A stretch of 64,000 bases of DNA from Pseudohongiella nitratireducens (lineage in GTDB: Bacteria > Pseudomonadota > Gammaproteobacteria > Pseudomonadales > Pseudohongiellaceae), in contig NZ_LWHM01000021.1 in the NCBI RefSeq assembly GCF_001642735.1, positions 124,001 through 188,000 on the forward strand, written 5' to 3'. Under the pieces are notes generated by a model that saw nothing but the letters and a program-made list of their open reading frames with translations, searched no databases and was not told where the DNA came from. Positions 38,889 to 48,902 of this stretch are shown piece after piece (position 1 is the first letter of the stretch; each line of letters starts with the position of its first letter). The translations under genes and the position numbers were made by a program.

Positions 38889-41534
38889 CTATTCTCCGCC
38901 TCTTTGTTGCAGCTGCACTGATTCCGCGATATCCCTGCCGGCCTGAAGGCTCTCCAACAGAGTGGGAATGTTGTCCTGGATGTTGATGTTGAGGTTGATG
39001 CGCTGGTTATCGATGGCCGGTGCCAGCCCTTCCATGCGCACCGACAGCAATAGCTCGCCGTCCGCCATGTAGTCGACATCTGCCTCCAACTGGCTGTAGT
39101 GGTAGTTGCTCAGAGCGCCGTAGGCCAGGTCCAGGTTGTTATTCCCGGTATCGGTCGAGCCACCCCGATAGTTGATAATTCCGCCGGGAGGCAGTGCGAC
39201 GATGCTACCGTCGCTGACCGTCAACTGTGATCCGCGAATGGTCATCGGGATCTCGCCGTTGACGATGCCAGTGGCGATGATGCCTTCGTAGGCGCTGATC
39301 GACAGAATTTGCTCGATGTCGATGCGCTCCAGCAACAGCGTGTTGCTGTTGGTTTGCATCGTGGCGTCGTACACCATCTGATCTGCGGTAACTCGGCCAG
39401 CAAACATCGTCATCTCCGCATCGCGCAACTGGATCGCCGGCTTCGCACTGTCGAAGCGGTAGGTTGTCTTGATGTCCTCGATGGGAAAACCGACATCCAG
39501 GCGGCCGATACGGAATGGCTCTTCCGTTACGCTCTCCAGGTGCAGATCTTCCTTAAGCCGGGCGTGAAGTCTGGTATTCAAATTGAGGAAGCCGATGTTG
39601 TCGTAGAAGCCGGCGATGTCCGTCAGTTTAAAATCTACACTGCCGGTTACCACCGGCAGGAATTCCTCTTCCGGTAATCGCCACGTCAGTGCAGCTTCTC
39701 CGCCGAATACACCGGAGACCAGATCCACCGGTACTGGCAGCGGGTTGATGAAATCACTCAGGCTGTTGTCAGCGTCATCGAAAGTGATACTAGACACCTT
39801 GAGTATCCCCTCTCCTGTGGAGGTCGCCAGATCATGTTTACCATTGATAGAGGCGACAGTGCGACCATTGGACGTGGCTGATGCATCAAAGTCGAAGATG
39901 TCATTCTCTGCCACAATTTTCGTGTTAAGCGTCGTGTCCCACAGATTTATTGAAGTCAGGTTGGTATAGGTGTTGCTCAGTTGGAACTCAGTATCCAGCA
40001 TGAATCGGCTGAGTGGTCGGGTGTCAAGGTGCTGTGCATGCAGATGCAAACCCATCATATGTTCACTATTGCGCAGGAGCGGCAGATTGATAGACAGTTC
40101 GCCGGTCTGCAGGTGCAGGTTCTCTATATTGGTCAGCGGAAGCGTCAAGCTGGCGGCTGCGTCAAGTGTCAATTCCGTGTCTCGTACTGACCATGAGGTA
40201 AAACCTCCTTCCGGCAGCAAGACTTGTGTTCCGGCAGAGACCTGTAACGAAAGGATGTTATCTTCCAGAGAACCTTGCATTGTCGGGACTGTCAATGAAG
40301 GCCCCTTTAGCTGCACCGGTTCCGACGGAGCAGCGTCAGAAAGTACCCATGTGGCACTTGTCGTTTCCACTGCACTGCTGGCGGAGAACTCACATTGAAT
40401 CATGGAGAGGCACTGCAGCCGGTAGCCGGTCAGCGTCAAAGCCGTATTGCTCAGCTGGAACGCACCCGTATCAATGTTCGAGATATTCAGTGCCAGATGA
40501 TCGCCATTTATTGTCCACTCCCATTCCTGGCTGGCACCTCCCTTGTCGATAACCAGCGTCATGGGTTCGTCCCAATGCCCTTCCACAGCCCCGGCATCAA
40601 AATCTGTGAACAGAGAGGCAGGAACTGTTATCTCGCCATCGGCCTCGATGCTGGCGATCAGCTGCAGGGTCTGCGGAATCTCCAGCGCATCAGGCACTAT
40701 GGCCTGGAGCGCGATGTCGGCCGACAGCACCAGTGGCAGATTTGCCAATGCCGGTAACGATAACTGCTCCGCCACGGCCTTGATGGCGGGCTGAACGGTG
40801 TCATTGTCAAACAGTCCGGAGAGCCGGACCTGGAGTGTGTCGTTGCTCGGGATGACAGCGAGTTCCATTGCCAGTGCAGGCGATGACCCTGTCTGCGCGC
40901 GTATCTCAACCGCGAATGGCCAGGCCGAAGAGGTGGATGGCGGGCGCCCCTCCGTCTCGTTAACCTGCCAGGTCATATCGAGTTGCAAATTCGACTGCCC
41001 GTCACCGAGTTGCCCCGTCAACTGGTTGTCCTGCCAGTGCAGAAACAGCGCCATCGACTTGTCTGTGCGGCGCTGTTGTTCGGCAGGCAGGCGTTGGAAT
41101 CTCAGGTCATCGATGTGGATGGACTGCAGAGGTGCCTGTCGAATTAGCTCGCTGACATCCGTCAGGCGTGGTGTTGGCGTGACTGATTCTGCTGTTGCTG
41201 CGCCGGCAGCCAAATCCAGATCCGCCCTGCTAATACGTACGCTCTGCAACTGTCCTTTGCGCAACCCGCTGACATCGTAGCTAATTTCGATGTCGTGGAA
41301 GCGTTGTACTCGCCCGGAACCGGTCACCTCGACAGCCAACGCTCCAACAGTGGTCCTGGCAAGAGAGGGTTGCACATCGTTGATTTCCGTAATGCGCAGG
41401 CCAGTGCCGTTCAGCAGACGATTGGCTACTGCCCCGGCAATATTGTCACGCCATAACCAGGCGGCAGTACCTGACAGCATCAGCAGGCTGGTCAGTACAA
41501 CAGTTGCAGCTAGCAGTCGTTTCACTCCGCGCAT
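38889..41534 (-). CDS. ydbH: YdbH, AsmA-like intermembrane lipid transport protein
   Basis: An 881-residue AsmA-like protein with one N-terminal transmembrane segment (about 7-29) and a long periplasmic beta-groove. The C-terminal DUF748/YdbH part includes GIVNGEIPMTIRGSQLTVSDG, GGIINYRGG and NINIQDNIPTLLESLQAG. Members such as YdbH, TamB and YhdP move phospholipids to the outer membrane. It begins the ydbH-ynbE-ydbL operon; the spacing to ynbE is 76 bases. Length matches the E. coli protein (879 residues). The start follows GGTAGAGGT closely, so a nearby alternative start is possible. Confidence 0.92.
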   Translation of the reverse strand: MRGVKRLLAATVVLTSLLMLSGTAAWLWRDNIAGAVANRLLNGTGLRITEINDVQPSLARTTVGALAVEVTGSGRVQRFHDIEISYDVSGLRKGQLQSVRISRADLDLAAGAATAESVTPTPRLTDVSELIRQAPLQSIHIDDLRFQRLPAEQQRRTDKSMALFLHWQDNQLTGQLGDGQSNLQLDMTWQVNETEGRPPSTSSAWPFAVEIRAQTGSSPALAMELAVIPSNDTLQVRLSGLFDNDTVQPAIKAVAEQLSLPALANLPLVLSADIALQAIVPDALEIPQTLQLIASIEADGEITVPASLFTDFDAGAVEGHWDEPMTLVIDKGGASQEWEWTINGDHLALNISNIDTGAFQLSNTALTLTGYRLQCLSMIQCEFSASSAVETTSATWVLSDAAPSEPVQLKGPSLTVPTMQGSLEDNILSLQVSAGTQVLLPEGGFTSWSVRDTELTLDAAASLTLPLTNIENLHLQTGELSINLPLLRNSEHMMGLHLHAQHLDTRPLSRFMLDTEFQLSNTYTNLTSINLWDTTLNTKIVAENDIFDFDASATSNGRTVASINGKHDLATSTGEGILKVSSITFDDADNSLSDFINPLPVPVDLVSGVFGGEAALTWRLPEEEFLPVVTGSVDFKLTDIAGFYDNIGFLNLNTRLHARLKEDLHLESVTEEPFRIGRLDVGFPIEDIKTTYRFDSAKPAIQLRDAEMTMFAGRVTADQMVYDATMQTNSNTLLLERIDIEQILSISAYEGIIATGIVNGEIPMTIRGSQLTVSDGSIVALPPGGIINYRGGSTDTGNNNLDLAYGALSNYHYSQLEADVDYMADGELLLSVRMEGLAPAIDNQRINLNINIQDNIPTLLESLQAGRDIAESVQLQQRGGE

Positions 41535-41665
41535 ACCTCTACCATTGGGTTCCGCAGGCGCAGGCCGTCACGATGACGGCTCACATGAGAGCAGATTGTA
41601 CATCACCAGGGGCAGCAGTGGCTGTGTCCCTGGTTTGGCACATGGACACCAGAGGCTGGGTGCGG

Positions 41666-43768
41666 TTACTGAAGATTGACTGGCGGTGAATTATCACCAG
41701 ATGAACTAATGGAGGCAGGCACAAACAGACCTGTCTCCAACTGCTCACTTGGTGTTTGCAGCGCATAACCCTGCACGTAATTGATATCCAGTTGCCAGAG
41801 CAGGGGCAGTAACTCTATATCTTCTATTAATGGCGCGATAACCCGGATATTTTTGCTGTGCAGGTGATTGACCACATCCTGTAACCGTTCGCGCTGCGGG
41901 GCATCCATATCAATGTGATGCAACATCACCTTGTCCAGTTTGGCGTAGGTGACATTGAGCTGGTCGACCAGCCTCAGCGGATCCAGGCTGCAGCCGAACT
42001 GGGAGATGGAAATTTCAAAGCCCAGCCCGATGGCATTTTCTGTAAATTGTCGAACACGCTCCAGCGCATTCAGGCTGTCAGGTTCGCTGATCTGCAAAAT
42101 GAGTTTCTCCGGTCCTTGCCGGTATTTCTCCAGTTCCCGCGTTAACCATACCAGTAAGGTTTGGCTGGTGAGCGAGTTGGCGGTCAGATTTACGATCAGG
42201 CGAAGTTTGGATTCTTTGTGCTCGGCAAGCACGTTGATTGCCTTGCTGAGGACATAACGATCAATTTTTTCACCATAGCCATGCTGGTTAGCCTGGTCGA
42301 TAAAACTGTGTGGCAGCAGTACCTGGCTGCCAATGGGTAACCGGATGCGGACTTCAAACCAGGGTGACCAGTCAGTTTGCAGGCTGACGATAGACTGGTA
42401 GACGATCTGTAATGATTCCTGCTCAACTGCTTCCCGCAACTGTGAAGAGACATCGGTTTTTTCCGAGTCTTGCAGGCCTCCCTGGCTGGGCAGCTGCAGT
42501 TGCATTTGCCGGGCAGACTGGTGCTGTCTTGCGCGAATAAATAATGTTTCGGCATCGGGAGCTTCGTCAGTGACCAGAGCAGAGCCGCAATGAAAAGTCA
42601 GTGTTAAACCGACCGGCAGCAATGTCTGAATGGTGCTTTGCAATTCTTCCAGTCGGGTAAGCAGCTCCTGGTCTGGCATCATTGATGAGCCGGGCAGCAC
42701 AATGACAAAGTCTCCGCTGTCAAGGCGACCAATCTGCGCGTCGTCCGGACACTGTGCTTTTAGTTGACTGGCAATATCTCTGGTTAGTAGCCATGTGTCA
42801 TTTTTACCTAGCACTGTTGATGCTTCGGTCATTCCGGGAATTGAAAGCAAAATCAGGCAGGAGAACTGGTGGTGATAAATGGCTTCACTGATGGCCTGGT
42901 CGACGCAGCGCGTGATGTGGGTTTCATTAAAAAGCCCACTTAATAGATCGCGCTGTCTGGCGTCCTGTATCTCTTTGTCATGTGCGGGGTTGCCGGAACG
43001 CTCGCGAGCAGTCAACTGGATATAGGCTTTGCCATTATTGTATATGGCGTGTTGCTGAAGGAGCGCATTGAACGTAGTGCCATCGGCCCGGCTGGCTTCA
43101 AATTCGCAATACCCGCCAGCTTGCAGCGGCGTTTTATTGAGGAACTCACGTACCTTTTCAACATCCTGCTCTGCGACGAGGTCCAGAAAAGGAACGCTTT
43201 GTACAGCATCCTGGTCATCAAAACCAAAGAACTGTTGCCAGGCTTCATTTGTTTCCTTATGCCAACCGTTTTTTATTGTTGCCACAGCAAGTGGGCTTTG
43301 CGACATCAGGCTGGATAGTCGTTGCTCCATTTCACGTACGCTGTTACTGAGCCGACGGTTCTCCCGCCTGAAATTGAGTTGCGACAGCTCCCGTCGTAAT
43401 TGGTACACCAGTTGAATCTGGCCGCCTTGAGAGGTTAATTGATTAGCAGAGATGACCGCGGCAGCACCCTGGTTCATCAGGGGCAGGTGGCGGACGGGCG
43501 AGGGACTGATAATGAAACAGGGTATTTCATTGCCACTGGCAACGATCTGCTTAAGGATAGCTTCACTGGACAGTCCTGTTGCTTCGGTGAACAGCAAGGC
43601 CAGGTCAAAACTGTCTACGCCTGGTAACTGATCAGCAATGCCGTCAGCCGGACACTCTGCCAGCTGGCATGACATACCGGAGCGGCCCAGTAATGTCACC
43701 AGGGGCTCTGCCTGCTCCATGCAGCCATGACTGACTAGAATCGTGTAATTGTTTCGCAATGCATCCAT
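41666..43768 (-). CDS. fimX: FimX-like degenerate GGDEF-EAL protein (type IV pilus control)
   Basis: A 700-residue cytoplasmic protein laid out like Pseudomonas FimX: REC-like domain (about 1-130), coiled coil, PAS domain (about 155-265), degenerate GGDEF and degenerate EAL domains. The GGDEF site reads DSGDF (350-354) and the EAL site EVR (472-474), so neither synthesis nor hydrolysis is expected. The signatures ISQFGCSLDPLRLVDQLNV and INYVQGYALQTPSEQ are close to FimX, whose EAL domain binds c-di-GMP and controls pilus assembly through PilB. It starts 4 bases after the epmB stop. PilT is encoded at 52768. Confidence 0.85.
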   Translation of the reverse strand: MDALRNNYTILVSHGCMEQAEPLVTLLGRSGMSCQLAECPADGIADQLPGVDSFDLALLFTEATGLSSEAILKQIVASGNEIPCFIISPSPVRHLPLMNQGAAAVISANQLTSQGGQIQLVYQLRRELSQLNFRRENRRLSNSVREMEQRLSSLMSQSPLAVATIKNGWHKETNEAWQQFFGFDDQDAVQSVPFLDLVAEQDVEKVREFLNKTPLQAGGYCEFEASRADGTTFNALLQQHAIYNNGKAYIQLTARERSGNPAHDKEIQDARQRDLLSGLFNETHITRCVDQAISEAIYHHQFSCLILLSIPGMTEASTVLGKNDTWLLTRDIASQLKAQCPDDAQIGRLDSGDFVIVLPGSSMMPDQELLTRLEELQSTIQTLLPVGLTLTFHCGSALVTDEAPDAETLFIRARQHQSARQMQLQLPSQGGLQDSEKTDVSSQLREAVEQESLQIVYQSIVSLQTDWSPWFEVRIRLPIGSQVLLPHSFIDQANQHGYGEKIDRYVLSKAINVLAEHKESKLRLIVNLTANSLTSQTLLVWLTRELEKYRQGPEKLILQISEPDSLNALERVRQFTENAIGLGFEISISQFGCSLDPLRLVDQLNVTYAKLDKVMLHHIDMDAPQRERLQDVVNHLHSKNIRVIAPLIEDIELLPLLWQLDINYVQGYALQTPSEQLETGLFVPASISSSGDNSPPVNLQ

Positions 43769-43772
43769 AAAT

Positions 43773-44768
43773 TTATATTAGCCTGGTTTTCGACGTTTCG
43801 CCGGGCTCTTCTCTGACCAGCGAGGGTACCAGAAAGCCGGGCAGTCGCGCCTTCAACTTGTCCATAAGCGCGAACGCCCTGTCGTCACTGACATTAAAAT
43901 GCGCAACACCTTGTACGCGATCCAGCATGTGCAGGTAATACGGCAGTACGCCAGCTGCACTGAGTGACTCACTGAGTGCTTCCAGTGCATCGACATTGTC
44001 GTTAATGCCTTTCAGCAACACGCTCTGGTTCAATAAAGTGACATTGGCATTGCGTAACTTCTGCAGTGCCTGGGCGACTTCAGCGTCGATTTCCTGAGCA
44101 TGGTTGATATGTACCACCATGACTTTCTGTAACTGGCAGTCATTCAGCCAGGTCAATAAGGACTCATTCACCCTTGCCGGAATCACCACAGGTGTCCGGG
44201 TATGTATACGTAATCGGCGGATGTGCGGAATTTCTGAAATTCTTTTTGTCAGCCAGGCCAAATGGCGGTCGTTGGCTGCCAGTGGATCACCGCCGCTATA
44301 GATGACTTCACGGATATCCGGGCGGTCGGCCAGCCACTTTAAGCTTTCCTCCCAATGGGCGCGACCAGGGATATTTTCATCATAGGGGAAGTGGCGGCGA
44401 AAGCAGTAACGGCAATGAATCGCGCAATGAGGAGCGGCAAGCACCAGGATTCGCCCCTGATATTTATGCAGAATACCGGCTTGCGGGTTAAAATCAGCCT
44501 CTGAGAGTGGATCAATTGTGAATCCGGGAGTATCATCGCCCTCTTCCATGATGGGCAAGACCTGGCGCAATAACGGGTCCAGCGGATCGCCCGGGCGCAT
44601 GCGGCTGACAAAAGCGCGCGGCACCTTTAGCGGGAATGTTGCCAGAATATCGTCCGGGACAGGGTAATCGCCGGGAGAAAGATTCAGTATCGACAACAGT
44701 TCGGCTGGATCAGTAATCAGATCAGATAGCTGGCGTTGCCAGCTGGTCTCTTTGGCGACTAGCATCAT
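43773..44768 (-). CDS. epmB: EF-P beta-lysylation enzyme EpmB (radical SAM)
   Basis: A 331-residue lysine 2,3-aminomutase-type radical SAM enzyme that makes (R)-beta-lysine for EF-P modification. The cluster motif CX3CX2C is in HCAIHCRYCFRRHFPYDE; GGDPLA, HTRTPVVIPARV and VLLKGINDNVDALEALS are typical. It is shorter than catabolic lysine aminomutases, as expected. It is divergent from efp across 65 bases, with epmA following efp, so enzyme, partner and target are together. It is co-directional with the FimX gene. Confidence 0.94.
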   Translation of the reverse strand: MMLVAKETSWQRQLSDLITDPAELLSILNLSPGDYPVPDDILATFPLKVPRAFVSRMRPGDPLDPLLRQVLPIMEEGDDTPGFTIDPLSEADFNPQAGILHKYQGRILVLAAPHCAIHCRYCFRRHFPYDENIPGRAHWEESLKWLADRPDIREVIYSGGDPLAANDRHLAWLTKRISEIPHIRRLRIHTRTPVVIPARVNESLLTWLNDCQLQKVMVVHINHAQEIDAEVAQALQKLRNANVTLLNQSVLLKGINDNVDALEALSESLSAAGVLPYYLHMLDRVQGVAHFNVSDDRAFALMDKLKARLPGFLVPSLVREEPGETSKTRLI

Positions 44769-44833
44769 GAAACATCAGGCCTGTATTCAATAATCAAAGT
44801 TTAACGACACACTAGTATATCAAGAGGTTTAGC

Positions 44834-45403
44834 ATGGCGAACTTTTCCACAAATGAATTTAAACCCGGCTTGAAAGTGCTGCTGGAAGGTGACCCTTGTA
44901 GCATCCTGGAGAATGAATATGTCAAGCCAGGCAAAGGTCAGGCCTTCAATCGCGTCAAACTGCGTAACCTGATCAATGGCCGGGTCTGGGAGCGCACTTT
45001 TAAGTCAGGTGAATCCCTGGAAAGTGCGGATGTTATGGAAACGGACATGAGTTACCTGTACTCCGATGGCGAATTTTGGCACTTCATGAAAACAGACGGT
45101 TCATTTGAGCAGTTCGCCGCTGACAAAGCGGCGATGTCAGATGTGCTGGACTGGCTGAAGGAAGAAGAAGTCTATCTGGTAACGTTATACAATGATGCCC
45201 CGATCAATGTCACAGCGCCCAACTTTGTGGAGCTGGAAGTGACAGAAACGGATCCGGGCCTCAAAGGTGATACTGCCCAGGGCGGCAGCAAGCCCGCGAC
45301 CCTGAGCTCTGGCGCGGTGGTTCGCGTCCCCTTGTTTGTGAATATCGGCGATGTGCTGAAAGTTGACACCCGTACTGGTGAATACCAGAACCGTGTTCGC
45401 TAA
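44834..45403 (+). CDS. efp: Elongation factor P
   Basis: A 189-residue three-domain translation factor that relieves ribosome stalling at polyproline. The modified lysine is K34 in the domain I loop [13 protein letters not shown], which is the substrate of EpmA/EpmB. The C-terminal domain has [46 protein letters not shown] lies about 7 bases before the ATG. epmA follows after 26 bases and epmB lies divergent upstream. Confidence 0.97.
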   Translation: MANFSTNEFKPGLKVLLEGDPCSILENEYVKPGKGQAFNRVKLRNLINGRVWERTFKSGESLESADVMETDMSYLYSDGEFWHFMKTDGSFEQFAADKAAMSDVLDWLKEEEVYLVTLYNDAPINVTAPNFVELEVTETDPGLKGDTAQGGSKPATLSSGAVVRVPLFVNIGDVLKVDTRTGEYQNRVR

Positions 45404-45429
45404 GATACCTGTGTTGCCGGGCTGATCTG

Positions 45430-46407
45430 ATGACCGAGAATGCCTGGCGCCCCAGTGCGACAATCGGCGCGTTGCAACAACGCGCCCGTTCTTTGGCTTC
45501 CATCCGCACGTTCTTTGCCGAACGCCAGGTACTGGAAGTCGAGACCCCCCTGCTGTGTCACAGTACCGCGACTGATCTGCATTTGCAGAGCATGCAAGTA
45601 GAGCGGCCTTTCCCGGGCGCACCGGTATATTTGCAAACCTCCCCAGAGTTCGCCATGAAACGCCTGCTAGCGGCAGGCAGTGGTGCAATCTACCAGTTAT
45701 GTAAAGCTTTTCGGCAGGATGAACAGGGGCAGCGGCATAACCCGGAATTTACCATGCTGGAGTGGTATCGTCCGGACTGGAGCGTCGAGCAGTTAATGGC
45801 AGAAGTGGAAGCATTGTTGCGATATTGTCTGCCTGAGGACAGTCCGGCTTTGCCATCCGCTGCATTTGCACGAATCACCTACCGTCAGCTGTTTTTGCGT
45901 GAGCTGGGGTTTGATCCTATGCGTATTGCTGATGAGACGCTGGCGCTCAATGCCAGTGAGCTGTTACAGGTAGAGTTGTCGGATATGTCTCGGGATGACT
46001 GGCTCAACCTGCTGATGGCAGATTGTATTGAACCGCGCCTGCAGTCAGCCGTGTTTGTCACGGAGTTTCCTGCCAGTCAGGCCTCACTCTCGCGTATCGA
46101 GAAGGATGCAGAAGGTGATCCGGTGGCGCATCGTTTCGAACTGTTTTGTCTGGGCATGGAGATTGCCAATGGCTATCAGGAATTAACCGACGCCGCTGAG
46201 CAGCAACATCGCTTTGCAGCAGACAACCGTCAGCGACAGTTACAAAACCGGCCGGAAATTCCCGTGGATACCCATTTACTGGCAGCGTTGGAGCATGGCA
46301 TGCCCGACTGCGCTGGTGTTGCCCTTGGTGTGGACCGTTTGATCATGTTGGCCCAGCAGGCAAATTCGATTGCAGACGTGCTCAGTTTTACATCAGATCA
46401 TGCATAA
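45430..46407 (+). CDS. epmA: EF-P lysine aminoacylase
   Basis: A 325-residue class II lysyl-tRNA synthetase paralogue (PoxA/GenX) that attaches beta-lysine to K34 of EF-P. It lacks the anticodon-binding domain. Class II motifs are present: FFAERQVLEVETPLLCHSTATD, QTSPEFAMKRLLAAGSGAIYQL, FRQDEQGQRHNPEFTMLEWYR and the C-terminal GVALGVDRLIML. It starts 26 bases after efp, and EF-P, EpmA and EpmB are encoded within 2.7 kb. Confidence 0.95.
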   Translation: MTENAWRPSATIGALQQRARSLASIRTFFAERQVLEVETPLLCHSTATDLHLQSMQVERPFPGAPVYLQTSPEFAMKRLLAAGSGAIYQLCKAFRQDEQGQRHNPEFTMLEWYRPDWSVEQLMAEVEALLRYCLPEDSPALPSAAFARITYRQLFLRELGFDPMRIADETLALNASELLQVELSDMSRDDWLNLLMADCIEPRLQSAVFVTEFPASQASLSRIEKDAEGDPVAHRFELFCLGMEIANGYQELTDAAEQQHRFAADNRQRQLQNRPEIPVDTHLLAALEHGMPDCAGVALGVDRLIMLAQQANSIADVLSFTSDHA

Positions 46408-46462
46408 CCGGTATTGAGATGATAATCTGAGACATAAACAAGTGAATAAGAAGAGATTTGAT

Positions 46463-46768
46463 ATGTCCGCACCTGCCGATGAAAGCAAACGTGATGTGCT
46501 GAACGCAATTAAGCGTTCTCGCAGTCGCTTGATGGTCTGCTTTCTTACTTTCCCCTTGTATGTCATCGCAGTGACTCGCCTGCTGAATAATGGTCAGGAT
46601 ACCACCTGGCTGATGCTGGTATACATGGCGATTTATGCTGCTTTTGGCATCGCAATGACGGTGAAGCGTTGCCCGGACTGCAATGAGCAGTTTTTTGTTA
46701 AACAGTATTTTCTCAACCCGTTTCGTCGCACCTGTGCGCACTGTGGTTTGTCTTATTCAGAAAGATAA
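46463..46768 (+). CDS. Small zinc-ribbon membrane protein, unknown function
   Basis: A 101-residue protein with two transmembrane segments (LMVCFLTFPLYVIAVTRLL and TTWLMLVYMAIYAAFGIAM) followed by a C-terminal zinc ribbon, CPDC...CAHC. I do not recognise a named family. The ATG at 46463 follows AAGAAGAG by 8 bases; an upstream GTG at 46442 is less likely. It may be co-transcribed with efp-epmA and converges with the serine hydrolase gene, 16 bases away. Confidence 0.65.
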   Translation: MSAPADESKRDVLNAIKRSRSRLMVCFLTFPLYVIAVTRLLNNGQDTTWLMLVYMAIYAAFGIAMTVKRCPDCNEQFFVKQYFLNPFRRTCAHCGLSYSER

Positions 46769-46784
46769 CCTGTGCAATACTTTC

Positions 46785-48164
46785 TTACTTTAACTCATTC
46801 AGGGGAAGTACATTTTCAGGTAATAGCCGGCTGACCGTTTCGTCAGTCGGGTATTGTCCTGATGTCCAGCCCAGGCGAACCACAATCAGGTTTTCCGAGG
46901 GCACCATCATCATGAACTGCTGGCGGTTGCCGGTGGCCGAGAACGTTGTTTCGGGCAGGCTTGGCCAGCGTTTGTCTGCACCGCCGGTGTTCAGCCACCA
47001 TTGATAGCCATAGGAGCTGGTGTTTCCTGCAGGACCGGGCTGCAATGATTTTTCTATCCAGTCTTCGGAGACCACCCTGGTACCGTTAATCGTCCCCTTA
47101 TTAAGCATCAGTTGCCCCAGGCGAGCCCAGTCACGAGCCGGGGCAAAGAAATAGGAGCTGCCAACGGGAACACCGGCGGCATCGGGTTCAAACACAGCAT
47201 GCTGAAATCCCAGCGGACGGGCAATGTCCTGGCGATAAGCCGCCAGAGATGATTCTAGTGAGGCGCCAGTATTAAGAAAGTAAAGCCGGCTTAGCAGCGT
47301 TGCGGTGCCGGAGCTGTAATGAAAATGGCTGCCAGGCTCGTGCAAAAGAGGGCGTGATACGGCGTAATCAGAGGCAGCCGGGCCGGTGAACAGCATTTTA
47401 GTGACGTCATCGCCAGGGCTGTAGTCCTCGATAAAGGAAAGTCCGTCAGTCATGGTCAGCAAGTGCTGTAACGTAATCTGCTGGCGCTCATCATCGGCCC
47501 ATTCAGCGAACACAGGCTGAATATCTTCCTGCAATCTGCCGGTATAAACCAGGTTGCCAATCATGATGCTGCTCAGGCTTTTGGCCATGGACCAGCCGAG
47601 CAGTGGCGTCTCGGTATCAGTTTGTTGTGCATAGCTTTCAGCGACGATTTCACCGTTATGCACAACGAGCAACGCCCGGGTATTCAGTCCCTGTTCGTTG
47701 TCGCTGCTTACGATACTGTCAGTCAGACGCTGCCAGGCGGGCTGGATTGTATCGACGTGATTGCCAGCAGGCCAACTGGCAGGTGAGGGAGTGAGCGGGC
47801 TGTGTTCATATTCGGCTCTTGCTGCATAACCGCTGAATTCCGTATAGCAGCCGATGCCGTTGCGATAACTGGCTGTGGTTTCCGCCAGCCCCTGCAATGA
47901 AGTGGTAACCTGCCTGTTTTCATCGTCATAGGAAATGCTGAGATATTCGAGAATCGGTGAATACTGGATCAGGTCTGACTTTGCCTGGGCTGGCGTAAAG
48001 CCACTCACATAACGGGCACTGCATAACAGTTTGGCGCCGATGCCGCTGGCGACAGCAGGGGCGTTCAGGAGGTAGGTTGGTGTGAGGCCAATAAACGATA
48101 ACAGGGTGAGCAGAAAGATCAGGGGCAGGATGAGGAACCAGAATGTGCGTTTAAGTGCTTTCAT
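46785..48164 (-). CDS. Membrane-anchored serine hydrolase (beta-lactamase/class C type)
   Basis: A 459-residue protein of the beta-lactamase superfamily (class C / AmpC-like hydrolase fold). An N-terminal hydrophobic segment (about 8-30) anchors or exports it. The catalytic SxxK is SMAK (S192-K195) in GWSMAKSLSSIMIGNLV; the second motif is HYSSG (YSS rather than YxN) and the third segment is near GRHG-like positions ending QFMMMVPSENLIVVRLG. It may be a peptidase or esterase rather than a lactamase. It starts 10 bases after the YggS gene, so they likely form an operon. Confidence 0.82.
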   Translation of the reverse strand: MKALKRTFWFLILPLIFLLTLLSFIGLTPTYLLNAPAVASGIGAKLLCSARYVSGFTPAQAKSDLIQYSPILEYLSISYDDENRQVTTSLQGLAETTASYRNGIGCYTEFSGYAARAEYEHSPLTPSPASWPAGNHVDTIQPAWQRLTDSIVSSDNEQGLNTRALLVVHNGEIVAESYAQQTDTETPLLGWSMAKSLSSIMIGNLVYTGRLQEDIQPVFAEWADDERQQITLQHLLTMTDGLSFIEDYSPGDDVTKMLFTGPAASDYAVSRPLLHEPGSHFHYSSGTATLLSRLYFLNTGASLESSLAAYRQDIARPLGFQHAVFEPDAAGVPVGSSYFFAPARDWARLGQLMLNKGTINGTRVVSEDWIEKSLQPGPAGNTSSYGYQWWLNTGGADKRWPSLPETTFSATGNRQQFMMMVPSENLIVVRLGWTSGQYPTDETVSRLLPENVLPLNELK

Positions 48165-48173
48165 CAACTGTAT

Positions 48174-48881
48174 TCACCGATTGCGTGCGCCAAATATGGC
48201 CGAGCCGACGCGAATGATTGTGGCGCCCTCGGCAATGGCGGCTTTGTAGTCTGCGCTCATGCCAATGGACAATGTATCGAACTGATCATACCGGGCCTGC
48301 AGTTCTCTGAACAAGTCTGACAGCGGGCGGAACACAGCACGTTGCGCCTCATAGTTATCAGTCGGTGCGGGAATGGCCATCAGTCCGCGCAGGTGCAGCC
48401 TTGGTAGCGGGGCAATGGCTTCGCACAGGGCGCCTACCTCGTGCAGTGCGACCCCGGACTTGCTGGTCTCATCTGACAGATTGACCTGAAGGCAGATATT
48501 GAGGGCTGGCATCGAGTCCGGGCGTTGCTCACTCAGTCGTCGGGCAATTTTAAGGCGGTCCACACTGTGCAGCCAGTCAAACGCAGCTGCAATATCCCGT
48601 GTTTTGTTGGATTGAACTGGGCCAATGAAATGCCAGCGCACATCCTTCATTGGGTGGTCTTCGTCAGCCAGTTGCTCGATTTTGACGAGTGCTTCCTGCA
48701 AGTAGTTTTCGCCAAAATCACGAGCGCCGGCCTCGTAAGCCTGACGAATTTTGTCGATGGCATGTGTTTTGGTGACCGCCAGCAATTGCACGCTGTCAGG
48801 AGAGCGCTGGCAACGGGTCGCCTCTGCCGCAATATCGGCCATGACACGCTGATAGTTTTCTATAATGGTGTGTTCTGTCAT
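48174..48881 (-). CDS. yggS: PLP homeostasis protein YggS
   Basis: A 235-residue PLP-binding protein of the YggS/PROSC family that buffers pyridoxal phosphate; it has no known enzyme activity. PLP is bound by K38 in LLAVTKTHAID. Other conserved parts are GENYLQEA, WHFIGPVQSNKTRDIA, SVDRLKIA and LSIGMSADYKAAIAEGATIIRVGSAIFGAR. In many gammaproteobacteria yggS stands beside pilT; here pilT lies 4 kb further on. Confidence 0.95.
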   Translation of the reverse strand: MTEHTIIENYQRVMADIAAEATRCQRSPDSVQLLAVTKTHAIDKIRQAYEAGARDFGENYLQEALVKIEQLADEDHPMKDVRWHFIGPVQSNKTRDIAAAFDWLHSVDRLKIARRLSEQRPDSMPALNICLQVNLSDETSKSGVALHEVGALCEAIAPLPRLHLRGLMAIPAPTDNYEAQRAVFRPLSDLFRELQARYDQFDTLSIGMSADYKAAIAEGATIIRVGSAIFGARNR

Positions 48882-48902
48882 GCCAGTATATTAGCATGAC
48901 AA

